From Chaetorhynchus papuensis (Eukaryota; Chordata; Aves; Passeriformes; Rhipiduridae), in contig VWYX01000012.1 in NCBI GenBank assembly GCA_013396525.1, positions 454,566-518,565 on the forward strand: a stretch of 64,000 nucleotides of DNA. Direction: 5' to 3'. The position numbers were made by a program, and so were the translations under genes. The notes beneath the pieces were generated by a model that saw nothing but the letters and a program-made list of their open reading frames with translations, was not told the origin of the DNA and did no database searches. Shown piece after piece: positions 14,301-27,752 of the stretch. Within the stretch, counting starts at the first letter, position 1. Every line of letters starts with the position of its first letter.

Positions 14301-17300
14301 GTGCCTCAAATTCTTAGATTTACTAAGTAACTTCCAGTACATCCCTTCATTCATTACGGTTATTATGCAATGATATAAAAATAGGGTTTTTTCTAATTTC
14401 CCTTCCTCCCCATCCCTAAATAATGGCTCTCAATCAATCAGGTTCACCTTCTTCATTAATGTGCCTTATCTCTTATCCCTTGACTATTCAGCCTTCCTTT
14501 TTATTTTGTTAGCTGCTATTTTTGTTTGATTTATCCTGATAATACCATTTTCATATTTTCCTTTTTTCCCCCTCTTCCTTCTCTTAAAAAGAAAAAGAAT
14601 TATTATTTACCTAGTGGCATCAAAAAGCAAACAGTTAATAGCAAATGTCTGCAATTTAAGGACCAGTACCAAACACTACATTTGTCTTCCTTGTATATCA
14701 CCTCCCAAGTTCCAACAAGATCATGTGAGTGCAGTACAGCTGGGCAAGTTATTCAGGCAACAAGGACATCACTGAGAGAAAAACTATGTAGGATATGATG
14801 AAATTACACTTTCTGCAGGCTGGACTTGCCTCAGAGCATTGTGAAAATAATTCCTATTTCTTTTTCAAACCCTCCAGTTATGGGAATAAAATACCTCAGG
14901 ATATTCAGGTAGAATACTTCACTCATGTTCATTACTGTAGACAGGGATTTTTAAGAAAGAACTTATGAGTAAATTCTGAAGCAATTGAAGTTAAGGAGTT
15001 TTGCCAATTCTGTCACAGCTGTGCACAAGTCTTCAAAGCTTATCCATAGTCCAGGATTTCAAATCTCAGCTATGTAAAATTTCCAAACTGCCACCTTTTA
15101 CTACACCATTGTGTCAGACCTCTGCATCTCTAGAATACTGCTGGTCACATACTCAGGAATTAAACCAAACATTTTCAAAAACAAGAGCTCTGAAATTAGG
15201 AAAAAAAAAAGGGGGAAAGCTGGTGGAAGGCAAAAATAACGTCATTTGTCAGGTAGAGCCTCTTTGTCCCCTCCATCCCACACGTGGTCCCCTGGACATT
15301 GTAATTGTCCTTGCAAAGAAGAAAGTTTTCCTTATTGAACTGCAAATGTGGGATCTTGTGAATACATGCTGAATGATGTGCTGTTGAATTTTGTACCAGC
15401 TGGCCCAGATCAAGTCTTTTCCATATGCTCAGCTAGACATCTCCTAATGTCTCAAAACTGGAAATTCATTGTGCATTTAATGAACCCTGCACTGTCATCC
15501 AGGAGAAGCTCAAACTACCCCCACGAATTCCTGCCTGAGGACAGGGCAAAGCAAGTAGAACATCTCAAATTTCTTCATTTCCTCACTCACTCCGTAGGAA
15601 GAAAAATAGTAAGACAGAAAAAATGCAAGTTGATCCTAAATAAAAATTTGATAGAAATGAATGAAAGTCATTTTTGATAAATTATCTGAGCCCTCAGATA
15701 AGTCACTGACCATCTGGCAGCTGGCAATGTAAAACTATTTTGGGGAAGCTGTGGATTGAAATATGACATTCTTGCTTTCTTTTGCTTTTAACTGACACAT
15801 AAAACTGATCATCTTACAAATTCCATCACAACAAATATAACGGCTCCTATCTGCTTCACCATCCTAAATTCATTTTTAAAATAGTACTTTTCAGCAATCC
15901 ACAGTGACATGCTGTAGGTGGGCTAGTGGCTCAGAATAACTTTTACATACCTTCTGATTTCATGAAGCATTTGAAATAGAAGCCTGTAGGAGGGAAAACC
16001 CTTTGCTGACACATTATTTGCAGGTCATGCTGTATATGCCCCTATATAATGGCAAGATGACAATGTTAACAGTGCTAAAATTAGGTATAACATTTAGAAA
16101 AAAAATATGCATAAGAGGTTTAGCAGTTTCAGATTTCCATAATATCATGTGCTTGGCAGTTGATACCGAGAATACAGCAGATAATTTTAAACATAATCTA
16201 AAATTGAAATTGAGCTACAAAAAGAACAATCAAGTAACATACTGCTGCAGACATTTCGACAATAATACTATGTTTTCAGCCAACAGAACAGAATTTCTAA
16301 TATGTGTATATTTCTTTAACTTTTAAAAGAACTGATGAAGTTAGATATTGACTAGTCAGCTCTGAAGACACAGACTTAATAAAGCACTTAGAATTGATAG
16401 AAATTTTCTTTGATGAGTATGACAGCACTTGTCATTTTAGAAATTCCTTCTATAATTTTTGGAGTTTTCCAAAAGCTTGCATTGAATTGCACTATTAAAA
16501 ATAAAATTAAATAGTCTTTAAGGCAAAAAGCAAGAAAGGCTGAGTAAGCAACAGAAAAACAAACATACTGTAATTGAAATGTATAAACAGGACTAAAGAT
16601 TTTCAGACTAATGCATAATTCAGGATTATGTGATGTAAAAGCAAAATGTCACTGGTAAGTTGAATACATCACTTGATTTCTTAAATTCATCAAATTTTAT
16701 GTATTTACAGCATGATATACTTTTCTTTCACTTCTTACTCAGGCTGGCTGCGCTGCTGTATTGTGTGTAAGCCTTTGACTTGGTGAAGCTTGAATTCTTC
16801 CTGACTGCACTTCTGGGCAAGGATTGGTCCACTCACAGACCATATGCATTGGCAACTCTCTGGCCACCCCCTCCAGGTACTGGGAGTTAGTTCTGTTGTC
16901 ATGATCACAACGGCCTTTGTAAATATTTTGGTAAGATGTGACTGGTGTTTCAGACATCTAGAAAAGCACAACAAATGTCATCAAAGTCAAACTCCTGCTA
17001 GTGCAAACAAGGCCAGAATTTTACTCCATATGTTCCAGTGTGAGGTTTCTTAGTAGGAAGTATCTTGAGAATTCAAAATAACTTCTTTTTATAAAACCAG
17101 AAATTCCAGCCTTTCCAGCAAAGAACTAAATAAACCCATACAAAATATAGACTATAATGCTCAAATAACATAAATTGGATACAGATGAAGCTGTTCTCTG
17201 TTCTCTGCTAATAAAATACATATGGTTTCCTTCCTTCTATGATTAAATCTTATCTGTCAAATTAACAAAGAGAATTTATCATTGTAGCAGCTACAGCTGT

Positions 17301-18199
17301 TTGCAGTAAGTAAAATTCAGCTCTCTTGCATCAGAGGAAAACAAATAAATTTGTGCTTGAAATGTCCTTCACGGTCTGAGTTGCTGCTATTTCTCACACT
17401 TGCCTGTTACTAAGAGGGTTAAGAGACCATATATTTTGTGTTTAATTACAATTAGTAATATAAAGATTTATTAGAAGTGTCATAATATCAATCGCCTCTT
17501 ATGTTTTCTTAAGATCTTCAATCAGATTGAACAAGAGGGGTAACAAGATAGACTTTCCTTATACTGAATGGCATTTAATTTAGTGCAAGAAACATCTGAG
17601 TCTGAGGCCTGAGTGAAAAGAATAATGCTACTGTTTGCTCACATGAGGATTTTAGAACAAATTTTTTTAAATTTAGATACCACCTGATATCTCAGGGATG
17701 GTTGATAACTCCAAAAGAAACCAATACCATCGACTCTCTCAGCACCTTCATTTTCTTCTGATCTGACTAGAGCAAAAATAATTATTCACAGTTATTGTCA
17801 GAATCGCCTCTGGGAGCAAAGTAATTCCTCACTATGAAATAAAACCATGGAGAAATACGTACTACAAGTGGTGGAAACCTCTCCTTAGCAGGTAAAGAAG
17901 GAAGTAAAACTCCAGACCAATTTTCTTACACCTGGCATAGATGTGCCAAGGACAGAATATTATGTCTTGATTTAAAAGCTTCATGGAAAAAAGAAAATTA
18001 CATGCTTGTTGTAAAGAACAGCTCATTTAATCATCAAAATTACTTTTAACTGTCACTTAATAATGCAACTAAACTGATAGAGGAAATGGTGATTTGATTA
18101 TAAGTGGCAAATCTGCATACAGTAACTCCTGTCATGTCATAGTGTTACTAACAGGACCCAGCTTGATTTTGAGCTTGGGAGAGCCAGTGTGATCCTATG

Positions 18200-18220
18200 C
18201 ATATGAGAAAAACTCATATG
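18200..18220. repeat. 8-bp inverted repeat CATATGAG, A5 loop
   Basis: CATATGAG and CTCATATG flank five A residues. It is a small hairpin of a kind expected by chance in AT-rich DNA, recorded for completeness. Confidence 0.6.
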
Positions 18221-21200
18221 GTTAACAAAGATTTCTGTGGCATTTATAAACCTAATCTGATTTAAATTCCTGCTGTTTAATTTATCTCTATTACAATAGG
18301 ACTCACGACTGAGAATAGAACTGGCAAAGGTAGTTCATGTATATATCAAGAACTGAATATTTCTTCTGAGATCTACAATATACTTTGAAAAAAACCAGAG
18401 AAACACCTGATTTTAAACTATCTTTATCGACAGGAAAATGAGACATACAAAGTTGGTGGCAGAAGAGGTAACCCAAATTATTTCCCTACTTGTATATTAT
18501 CTCCTTCATCTGTTGGGCTTGAATCAAGCCTAGAAGTACAGCATCTTTGTTTCTATTGATTAATATAATAAACTGGTATTTACCAGATACTTTCATAGGA
18601 GGTAGATAAAGTTCTATTAATTTTTCTAGTTTTATCTGGTTTAGAATGGGGGTTAGAAACAAAGAGCCTGACACTACGGATCTATTCTTCCTTAATTCTT
18701 CCTTGTTTAGAAGAATATTCCACAATCAGTAACATAACAGAGGGGAAAGCATCTTCCTCTCTGTACCCCACAATGGTGGACAGAAGGATTTTGTTGGTGT
18801 CATAGGTTGAGGTCCTTGAGATGCTTTCTTTTTTTTCCTTTAATTTTTATTTCCCCATTTTTTCCCGAGAAAAGAGAGGAAGGGTCTTCCTTGTGCTTTT
18901 GGCAATTTGTGAATTGTTGCCTTGCTTTTGCTTCAAGTGTTGGATAATAAAAAAAAAAAAAAAGGAAACCTTTGGGTTATATGAAGGTTTGCCCTAATTC
19001 ACATTTCCTTTTCTGTTAGATAGCTGATGAAATCATCACTTTTTTATACAGTTTTAATAAAAACCGGTATACAATTAATGTTATACAATGGAGTTCTCAA
19101 TTTGTTGCTGGAAAAAGTGACATCTAAAACACCATAAGCATAATGTGAAAGTAGGATAGATGAACAGGGAAAAAAAGTACTGTAAATTATTTAACAGATG
19201 AATATATTATATCAACTCACGTGTTCCCTTGTATTCACTGTCAGTATTTCATGTTAATATTGATTTTGATTTCGCTTATTAAATATTCTGATGCCTAAAA
19301 TCCTACCAATAGGTAGGAATATTTTTTTCTTGAAGCATATGACCTGTCATGAAAATTTCAGTAGCAAATTTCTCTTCCCAATCACAAAAAGTTTATTTAC
19401 ATTACAAGTTTATTCACATTATTAATTTTTTAAATTGTGATTTAGTGGACTTTGAAATGTTTTGAAACTTTCCATTCTTACCCTCCTGCACAGTGTCAGC
19501 CATTGGCACTGTAATTGCTAATGGAGTTATGTGAGAATGGTAAGTAATCATAGGAAAAACTTGTGTTATTGCTAAGTTTCATTATAGTTGTCCAAAATGA
19601 AAAATTCTTGTAGTTAATTCATGTCTCCCTTGTTTTCATTATTGAAAATAATTATTCAAAATAGTGGAAAAAAAGTTATTTCTAATAAACCTGAATTATT
19701 ACCAAGGGAAATAAAAAATACGAGAATGAAAATAAAACTAAAATGCATGTAGGAATTCAAAAGCAACTAGAGAAGAAAAATATAACCAGTGTTGTCCTAT
19801 TGATATCCAACAATATGCAAAGACTCAATACATCAGTCTCACTTTTCTTGCTGATGTAGCCTAATAATCAAATAATAGATATAGAACTGTGCAATTATTT
19901 GTTGTCACTGTGTTGACAAACCCTTTAATCCCTGATTGAAAAGAAAAATGAGTTGATTTGACACAAGAGAGATTCGTGACTCAAGCAGCTGCTTGATGGA
20001 TTTGCACACAGCAAAAATTTTAGAAGTTTCCAGAACCCCACAGGAACCAAATATACCCAGTACTGAAAACCTTAATGGCATGCTTTTTACCCAGTTTTAT
20101 TTCACCAGTTTTCTTGCAATGTCTGTCCAATCAAAGGGAATAAATTTAATTAAAATTAAAGACTAGACCTTATGGTTCCTAAACTGTAAGAAAGTTTATA
20201 AAATAACTTTAGATATTATTTTAATATCATGATATGGATGGTCTATGGCAGGGAGGCACTCTTCTCAAAAAGCAAAACACAACTACAATAACTAACACTA
20301 TTCAGTGACTCTGTGGATGATAACTGACCAGTTAAAGCTCTTTTTCTACTCAGACCCACTATTGGATCAATAATAAAATGGTAGATTCTTCACCTTGCCT
20401 TAAGGCTTGTTTATTGTGTTTCCACAAGCATTTTTCTCCCTCTGATAGGATTAACATATAATGCAGGCTCAGCAGAGCCTGAACAAAGTTTATGGGAACA
20501 TTTAAATCAAAACCAGTTATATTGAACAGATTTGTTAAATTCCTATGGGAAAAATATTGATTTTTTCTTGACTTCAGTTTTTCTCCTCTACCACTAGCTT
20601 AAATAGGAATTATTTTGCAACAAAATAAAATTGGCCTCCCTGGAAATAAGTCATTACCATTATTATGGCCTTCTAGGAGGGGAGCATGTGTACATAAAAA
20701 TATAGTTGAAAATACACATATTTGTTTTAATTACAATATATTTTTCCTCTTAGTGTTATAAAACAATATCAACAATAAAATAAAATAAATACAGAACACA
20801 GACTAATAAATCTGGCCAGATGTGAAAATACATTTAACTCCTACAACAATTGATTATGGTCAGATTTGTTTATAGATTTATGTGGCATGTGATTAAATTT
20901 GGTCAGTCTGAGACATCACTGATAAAGAAGAGACATTTAAATGTTACAGTACAGTATTGTCTAACAAAGTGAGAGTGAGTATAGAAAGAGAAGCTTTCCG
21001 AAAAGCTGCAAAGAATAAAAAAACCTTTGGTTGAATTTAGGTAGTGAGTGGTGTACTCTAAAAGGTTCATTTCCTAAGGTCTCCCTTCATATGATGCCTC
21101 TGATGCAACATAAATGCCCCCAAAAATTAATGGTGTGACGGATTTTATCTGGATGGCTGCTTTTTATAGATTCTTGCCTGGTCTTGAGAGAGTAGAATAT

Positions 21201-22590
21201 TCAGAAAAAGCTTTAGGGAGAAGTTCAGAATTTATTGCAGAATTATAATCCAATATAAGGCTAGAAAATCACTGAACACATCTGAAAGTGTAGCTCTTGC
21301 ACTTAATTTACCAGCAGAACTCTTTCTGTGAGTAGGCAAGTAGGCCATTGAAAAGTCTACAAGAAAGATTATGGATACTGTGAAAGACAGCTAAAAACTG
21401 CTTGAAAGTTTGAAATATCCTGCCCTTATTGTGCTAAATCTTAGAAACATGAGGTTCAGCTGAAGCGAGGCTCTGGCTTTAGTCTGGTACAGTACAGTTT
21501 TATTTTATAATGTATTTAATTTTAGTTCTTAATGTATATATTAAATAAATGAATGAATATATATACACTTAATCTAGATAAACTCCTTTGTCTATGTTTA
21601 GCTGAATCATGCTCTTATCAATATTTGCCTATGCTTTTAAACAAATGGCAAAAATGGAAGCAAACACAGAGGAAATTATTTTTGATTTTTCTTTCCTGGT
21701 ATAGATGAAGCTTCTAAAAGAAGAGACGGTTTCTTCAGGCAGCAAAAAATGTTAATGATGAACCTCATTCACAGCACTCATTAATATAATGTTATCTTAA
21801 GAAATAATGTAATTTAATTACCCATTATCTATTTGAAAATACTTCTTGGAAGATATCTAATAATATCATATTAAACATAATTCAAAAACAAAATGTAAAA
21901 TGACATAAATAAATCATTTATGCACTCATTCTCATTGCACAGGTGAACGTGACCCAGCAGAGCTGCTCACAGAAGAACTTTGTTTCCCACGACATTCTGA
22001 CTATCATTGCAAATGACATTCTTGGAAAGGCAAAGATATCAAAAGGTAAAGGAAAATGACTTCTTATAATGTAGGAGAGCATTGCTTTGTTCAAAGCCAT
22101 GAATATAATGACACTATCTGATTTTTGATTTGAAATAGGTACAGTCAAAAAGAGGTTTATGGCTGAATTCTGACCAGCTATTCAGGTGTTGTTTAAGTGG
22201 AAAGATGCATTGTGGCCAAACTAAATGCTTCAGTGAAATGTATTTAATACTTGTATTAAAAATTGTTTTAGACAGGAATAGGGAGACAGGATATCTTAAA
22301 TTAATAAGTAGGAAAAGTTTCTTTGCTAATAAATTTGTGAATATATGAATTCAATACTAATTTTACCATCTAAAGATGTAACTTCAAGATGTGTTTTGGG
22401 CCTTAATGGATTCACGAAAATGCTCAACCATTAGTAGGTATATGCTTATCATGGAATTCGTTTTTTTTCATGTTACCCTTTGTCTTCTGTTCTTAATTAT
22501 ATTTTCTGTGTATTTTGCCAGACTCATAAAAGGATTCAAGGACCTTGAAGGAGCTTTGATTTTAGGTGGAGGCGCCTATGTTTTTGATGT

Positions 22591-22806
22591 GTGACTCTTG
22601 ACAGCAGTCATTCTGCTCCTGTGTGACTGGGCTGGGGCCCAGATGCTGTCAGCAGGAGATTCCTGACGCTCCTGGTTCGGCTTTTGCTCCCAGTGCCTGT
22701 TTGGACCATGCTGACCAGGCTGTACCTGCTCTTCCTAAGCAACATCAGAAGCAGCACTTTATGCCCTGCTCCCACTCTCATCCTGGCTAATCACACTGGT
22801 AAGTGA
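22591..22806 (+). other. GC-richer exon-like block ending in a consensus splice donor
   Basis: A 215-bp island, clearly richer in G+C than its flanks, ends with CACTG followed by GTAAGTGAG, a near-perfect 5' splice site at 22799. An ATG at 22708 opens a 32-codon frame starting MLTRLYLLFLS, which runs through the donor to a TGA at 22804-22806. It could be a noncoding or alternative first exon, a retroelement fragment, or chance. Spliced to GABRG2 exon 2 it would be out of frame (30 codons plus 1 nt instead of the 2 nt needed), so it would not make an alternative gamma-2 N-terminus from that ATG. Confidence 0.3.
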
Positions 22807-25800
22807 GTTTGGAGCACAAGTGGGGAAGGGTGTTTTGACAAATCTCAGATATGGCTGATTTCTCCTCTAACATTAAAATACCCCAGCTTTAACAATTCAT
22901 TTCTGTTACAGGTTCAAGGCCTCTTATACCTAAATAAATTAAAATCTACATTGCATACTTCCAAACATCATATCCTAACCTGTTGTCTAAATGCTGAGTA
23001 CTTCAAAATACCTCAGGGTTTTGGATTGCCACTTTCTCAGGAATGATGGGATGATTAATCACTACCCCAGATCATTTCCAGAATCATTGCATCTCTGGGA
23101 CTCTCCTTTACACTTTTAGACATGACCTACATTCTTTAATGTTATATATATAGTTGTGTTCTAACATGATGCCAATGACAATTTAACAATCCCCTGAGCA
23201 TGTATCCAGGTTCGACATACTCACATACATACAAAAAAACTTTTGTCTTGTCCTAGCCAATATGTCAAACAACCTTTCTCTACCAAAAAAAAAAAAAAAA
23301 AAGCAAGTGAATATACTCTGTTTTTCTTTTCACACAATAAAATAAGAAGTGGTGCCAGCATTCACCTGGAAGTTTCTTGGCAATGTTACAAAAGCTTGGG
23401 TAGTAACTGAGCTCCTAAATAAAGAGTCAGGCATTGGAGAAGTCACACATGAAGTGTGGTAGACAGCTTCAAGCCAGAAACTGCAGACACTCCTTGGGAG
23501 ACACATTATGTCTCTGAAGAATAGTATTGTGCATTTAACTTGCAAATGAACTGTGCAGATCTGATCATATAAAATAATAAATGTTTCCTTTCAAATAAAT
23601 GCAAAACTCTTAAAAAACCACAGATACACTCCTTATTGTTGTTGGTATCCTTAAAATTCCAGTTTAACCAATTAACCAGTTTAATGTTGAAATTTGTACT
23701 GTTTAGTGCTGTGCTTTGCAGTTTTCATATCCATACAACACAGAGATAGTATCAACAGAACACTTCTACTATTAAAAAGGTTTCTATTTACCTTTTTAGT
23801 TTCTCTCCTACCACTTTATGTAATATAATATCTAAAAATGCTAACTTAGGCCATCTGTTCTTATTCCCATTTCCAGCCTTTTTTTTTTTTTTTCCCTGTT
23901 TCATTTCCCTATTTTAACTGATTTTAGCAGTACTGGAGCTCCTTCTGTGACATTTTGCTACAGGGACAATCCATGTTTATTTCCATACAATTTAATAGAC
24001 CAAATCAGATAATGAATATGCAAATTCCAAAAATAGCAAGATTTTTTAGAAATAGCTGTGAAAAAAGAGAAAACTATCTACTTATAAAAACAGAACCAAA
24101 ATGTTAGAAAGAAGTTGTAATGGATGTTACAACATAGAACAAGGAGTATAATTAGGCTCTAGACCCTATAAAGGAATATGAGTCACTGCCCAGATCAACA
24201 AATAGAATAAAGAAAATATGATTTAATTACACTAAAAAAAAGTTAGAGAAAAGCACTAGCACTCTGTGAAGTTTTACATATTAATAGTTTATTCACTGTC
24301 AAAAGGAGAACAGAAGTGACGAGATATATTTGCATATATGGATGGCACTGCAAGCAAGAAAAGGGAGAATTCTCTCAACATTTTGCTTTCCATGTTGGTG
24401 AGAAGGACAAGGATAAGTGGAAAAAAGCATGGCTTCGCCTTGGCTGGCATTACCTTTGGGATCCTGATGCCAAGAATTCCCCAGCTGCTTAAGCAAATTT
24501 CTGTCCATACTTTGAAGCAGTGCAAAAGAACCAGGGCTGGGAACATGATCTGAGAGAACCCATCTGAAAATTCAGTTAAACCATCCATAAACAAAATGGA
24601 AGGAAGTGACTGAGCAAATGTTGTTGTGCATAAATAACTTTGGGCAGTCATTTGCCTGTTTAAAAGAGCCTAATTTATTTGTTTTCCCAGGATTTCCTTT
24701 CACAGATGCTGCGGAGATTTTTTCTCCTCGTTCTTTCTGCAGGATTGTGACTGCAATGTCCATTAGGGAGGATTATTTTGAGAAACAGTCTCCCCATCTG
24801 TTGTCTCTTTTAAACACTGTTAAGTAGTATTTTGCCTCCCTGGAAAATGTCCACATATCCCATTCCTGCTGTTCAGCAGCAGCAGCCTGGAATGAACACC
24901 TAGGAAGTGCAACTGAGTGGAGCAGGTTCAAAAAACCATGTTTGTTTAACTGAAAGTAAGAGTGGTCTTACCTTATATAACATGATACTCATAAACTCAA
25001 AGAGTGCACTGTACTCTGTGCCTGCAATCCTTTCACACCCCAACGATGCACAAGCACTGGGGTAGCTGCATCTTTCCCTTCCTGGGTACTTCAAAGCCAA
25101 ACTCTGCCCAGTGGAGTGAGCTCATCTATTTCAAGATGGCCAGTAGGATAACCAGCTTTAAAACAAGTTCCATGGCCAGTAGGATAATCAGCTCTAAAAC
25201 AAGTTAAAATTTCTGAATTTTTGATTTCCCGCATCTCCTCTGAGGTCTGTGAAATTTCAGTTCTGATTCTAAACGTGTAATAGTCACCACACTTCTCTGT
25301 ATTCCTATAACCTGTAAAATAGACCCTGATGAATATCACATAAATAAAGAAATGTTTTGCTGGTGATTATGCAAACCTATTAACATAGAGGCATAAAACG
25401 CTGATTCTGTTTTTTCTCAGGATTGCTATGAAACAATATAAAACTTAGTTAAGTAGTATCTCTTAAAAACCCAACCAATTTAATCTCCATTTGACTTCTA
25501 GCTTAAATGATGGTGCAGGTGCCCACTGCTAAATATCCAAGTAGAAAAGCAGCAGGTTAACGTCTGTTTCTGGATTCACCCTGACATTTACTGCTGTTGA
25601 CATCATCTGACAAAGATCAAAGTGTGCAGTCCATTAGTTTCTTGGCTTGTTCTTTGGGAGAAGTATGAAAAATTAAATTAATATTTGCTGAATGGAAAAA
25701 GATCAAAAGTTTCTGTAAAATAAATCTTGGTTTACAGCTCTTGAGACACTATTCTAAAGAAAGAGGAGTGTGTAACATCTAACCAATAATCAAAAAGCAG

Positions 25801-26052
25801 TTGAAAGCCTCCTTTGAACGGTCTCTTGCTGTATCAATTCACTGGCGGATTCACTACTGTGTCAGAGGAGAAGACACTTCATTTTCAAGTCGATACAATT
25901 TTGGGTTCTCCTAATTTAATTTCTGCCTGGTTCTATGTATCTGACAGTGACAATAGGTAGAGGAATATTCAAAATAAAGCTTTCTCATAGTATTTGGTTT
26001 GATGCTATTTTTCTTAATTTGCTTTCTTATTAATAGATACATTAATATTTAC
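22807..26052. other. Intergenic AT-rich DNA
   Basis: No gene is recognised. It contains an A19 run near 23285-23303, a T-rich run near 23878-23893, the 36-bp tandem duplication, and overlapping open frames on both strands at 24289-24827 that have no recognisable domain. Confidence 0.6.
25136..25207. repeat. 36-bp tandem duplication
   Basis: Two adjacent 36-bp units (25136-25171 and 25172-25207), each starting ATGGCCAGTAGGATAA, differ at only a few positions. It is a simple duplication in the intergenic region upstream of GABRG2. Confidence 0.85.
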
Positions 26053-26481
26053 TGTTGCAGTCACTAGGTTTAGTTTTAGCAAGCTGCAGCTTTCCCTGGG
26101 AGCTCTGCGGGGGCTTCTTAGGGCAGGGCAGCCCTTCTCTGCCGTCCCGTAGTCCTTTTTGGACAGCCCCGCACTCTTGTTCCAGCTAGCTGTCAGCTCT
26201 GCAACTCTGTGATGAGCAAAGGAGGCAAGAAGGGACTCCCATGGCGGCCCCTGAAGAGCTTTATTGATGCATCTTGTCCAGCCAGTTCCCAGGGGCAGAC
26301 AAACCTCGCGTTCTGTAAGCGGGGGGGTTTTCTTAGGGCCCGGGGCGCTACATGGGCGGAGATGGGGTACAGGAACCAATAGGGAGAACCCGAGGGAGTG
26401 GCCAGGGCTAGGGGCAAGGGGGAAGTGGTGGGGGGGGCACAGTATGGGATCTGAAAGGCGGTGAGTAAACAGAGCGCAACA
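26053..26481 (-). mobile_element. Solo LTR of an avian endogenous retrovirus (minus orientation)
   Basis: This 429-bp GC-rich island ends in the matched inverted termini TGTTGC and GCAACA, as retroviral LTRs do (TG...CA). Read on the minus strand it has LTR anatomy in order: a CCAAT motif (26375-26379), a GC-rich stretch, an AATAAA polyadenylation signal (26265-26260), then a GC-rich U5-like end. The flanks ATTTAC and GTCTAC agree at 4 of 6 positions and could be a mutated 6-bp target duplication. No gag, pol or env sequence is attached, so it looks like a solo LTR from recombination. The short frames inside it are not genes. I cannot name the family. Confidence 0.75.
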
Positions 26482-27114
26482 GTCTACTTTAGTCCAAGCC
26501 CCTGGAATGACAGCAGAGACATCATTTCAAACTAGACAATGCTGCCTAATCACGATTCTCACATGATCAACTTTAATATTAGCACAGTTTTTTAATAATT
26601 ATCATTGCAATAATAATATGTAACTTAACGTGATTAAGCATTATATTGTTTTATATTTTTAAACTTCTTTGAACTTTTTTTCACTTATTTTTGCTTCAAA
26701 ATATAGTTTAATTGACCGAATTCTAATGGGATTGTGTTGAAACATGAGCATAGCATTGTATGGTCTCATTAGTTGTAACACCCCCTCTGATAATAAAGCC
26801 TTAGTGTAAAAGAATCAGGAAACTAAATGAACATCCTTTAAAATAAAAGCATTTAAGATTAATTATTATAAATTATTTTTCCAAGAGAAGATGCACAAAG
26901 AGTTAGCATTCAAAGCAGGCACAGATAAATAAACTAAAATATACTGCTGGGAAGCTCCCAGTGATGGTACTTTACAGTAATTTTTTTTAATTTGGATTTT
27001 TTATTGTAAAATAAAAATTAACATAGTTATTATCAATCTAGTTTAGCTAGAGCCTTTAGATTTTGCATTTGTTGTTTATAAAATGGTGCACTAAAGGAAA
27101 CTGGATGCAACCCC
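26482..27114. other. AT-rich spacer between LTR and CR1
   Basis: I see no gene, RNA or repeat that I can support in this stretch. It is rich in A/T runs. Confidence 0.6.
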
Positions 27115-27752
27115 ATGTGGATGACAGCAGCTGGGGCATGGTATCAATGTTCTTGTGAGCAGGGCTGCCATTCAGAGAGGCTTTGTTTGGTTGAAGGAAT
27201 ACCACAAAATTCAGCAGGAATAGCTATAAAGTACTGCATATGGGATGGACTAATTCCTCCCCAAAATAGTGCTGGGGACTGACTGGCAGGGAAACTGGAG
27301 TCAAGGCAGGGATGAAGGCAAACCTGAGGAGGTCATCACTCACCTTTACCTGGTCTTCATCAGCCCACATCTGGAGCATTGTGTCCTTTTTGGGGGCCTC
27401 AAGACAAGAAATTGTGCAGTTATTCATTTGATAAAAATGAGTGAGCCCCCAGAGGACCACAGAAGTGGCTGCACATGGAGCAGCTCCCTGGGGTCTTCAT
27501 GGAGGGGGGTCAGAAGGCAGTGCCAGAGATAAGGGTCGTTAATCAAAGGGGGAGAACAAATGATTCACTGTGAGCGCAGCTGAAGATCAGAATGAATTGC
27601 ACAGAGAAGTTGTGAAATCTCTAACCTTGATGCTTTCTAGACCTGAACAGCAAGGTCTGGTTTAAATTCAATCAGCACTGACAGCTCTTTTGAGTAGGAG
27701 CTGGATGAAAGTTCTCATGTGGTCCCTTCCTGCCTGTCGGATTCCCTGTGTG
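27115..27752 (+). mobile_element. CR1 LINE, truncated 3' end (plus strand)
   Basis: This is a 5'-truncated CR1 copy. It includes the end of the reverse-transcriptase ORF: a degenerate FISPHLEHCVLFGGL segment matches the CR1 motif (V/I)RPHLEYCVQFWAP. The 3' end follows, with a stretch like 'gttgtgaaatctctaacctt' and 'ggtcccttcctgcc' near the terminus. Reading-frame damage shows it is inactive. The 5' boundary is approximate. Confidence 0.85.

Larger units (their letters stand above)
1..22590. other. Intergenic AT-rich DNA, distal 5' flank of GABRG2
   Basis: I see no gene here apart from the small repeats listed separately. Open frames are at most about 140 codons, lack domains, and the longest (3446-3862) runs through a pyrimidine tract. 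A slightly GC-richer patch at 16735-17050 and an exon-like patch at 2352-2427 are noted as findings. By mammalian gene order this interval would lie between GABRA1 and GABRG2. No GABRA1 exon is visible. Confidence 0.6.

Noticed and set aside
24289..24827. Overlapping open frames on both strands
   Set aside because: Frames on both strands coincide, which indicates a locally stop-poor composition rather than a gene. No domain was recognised.
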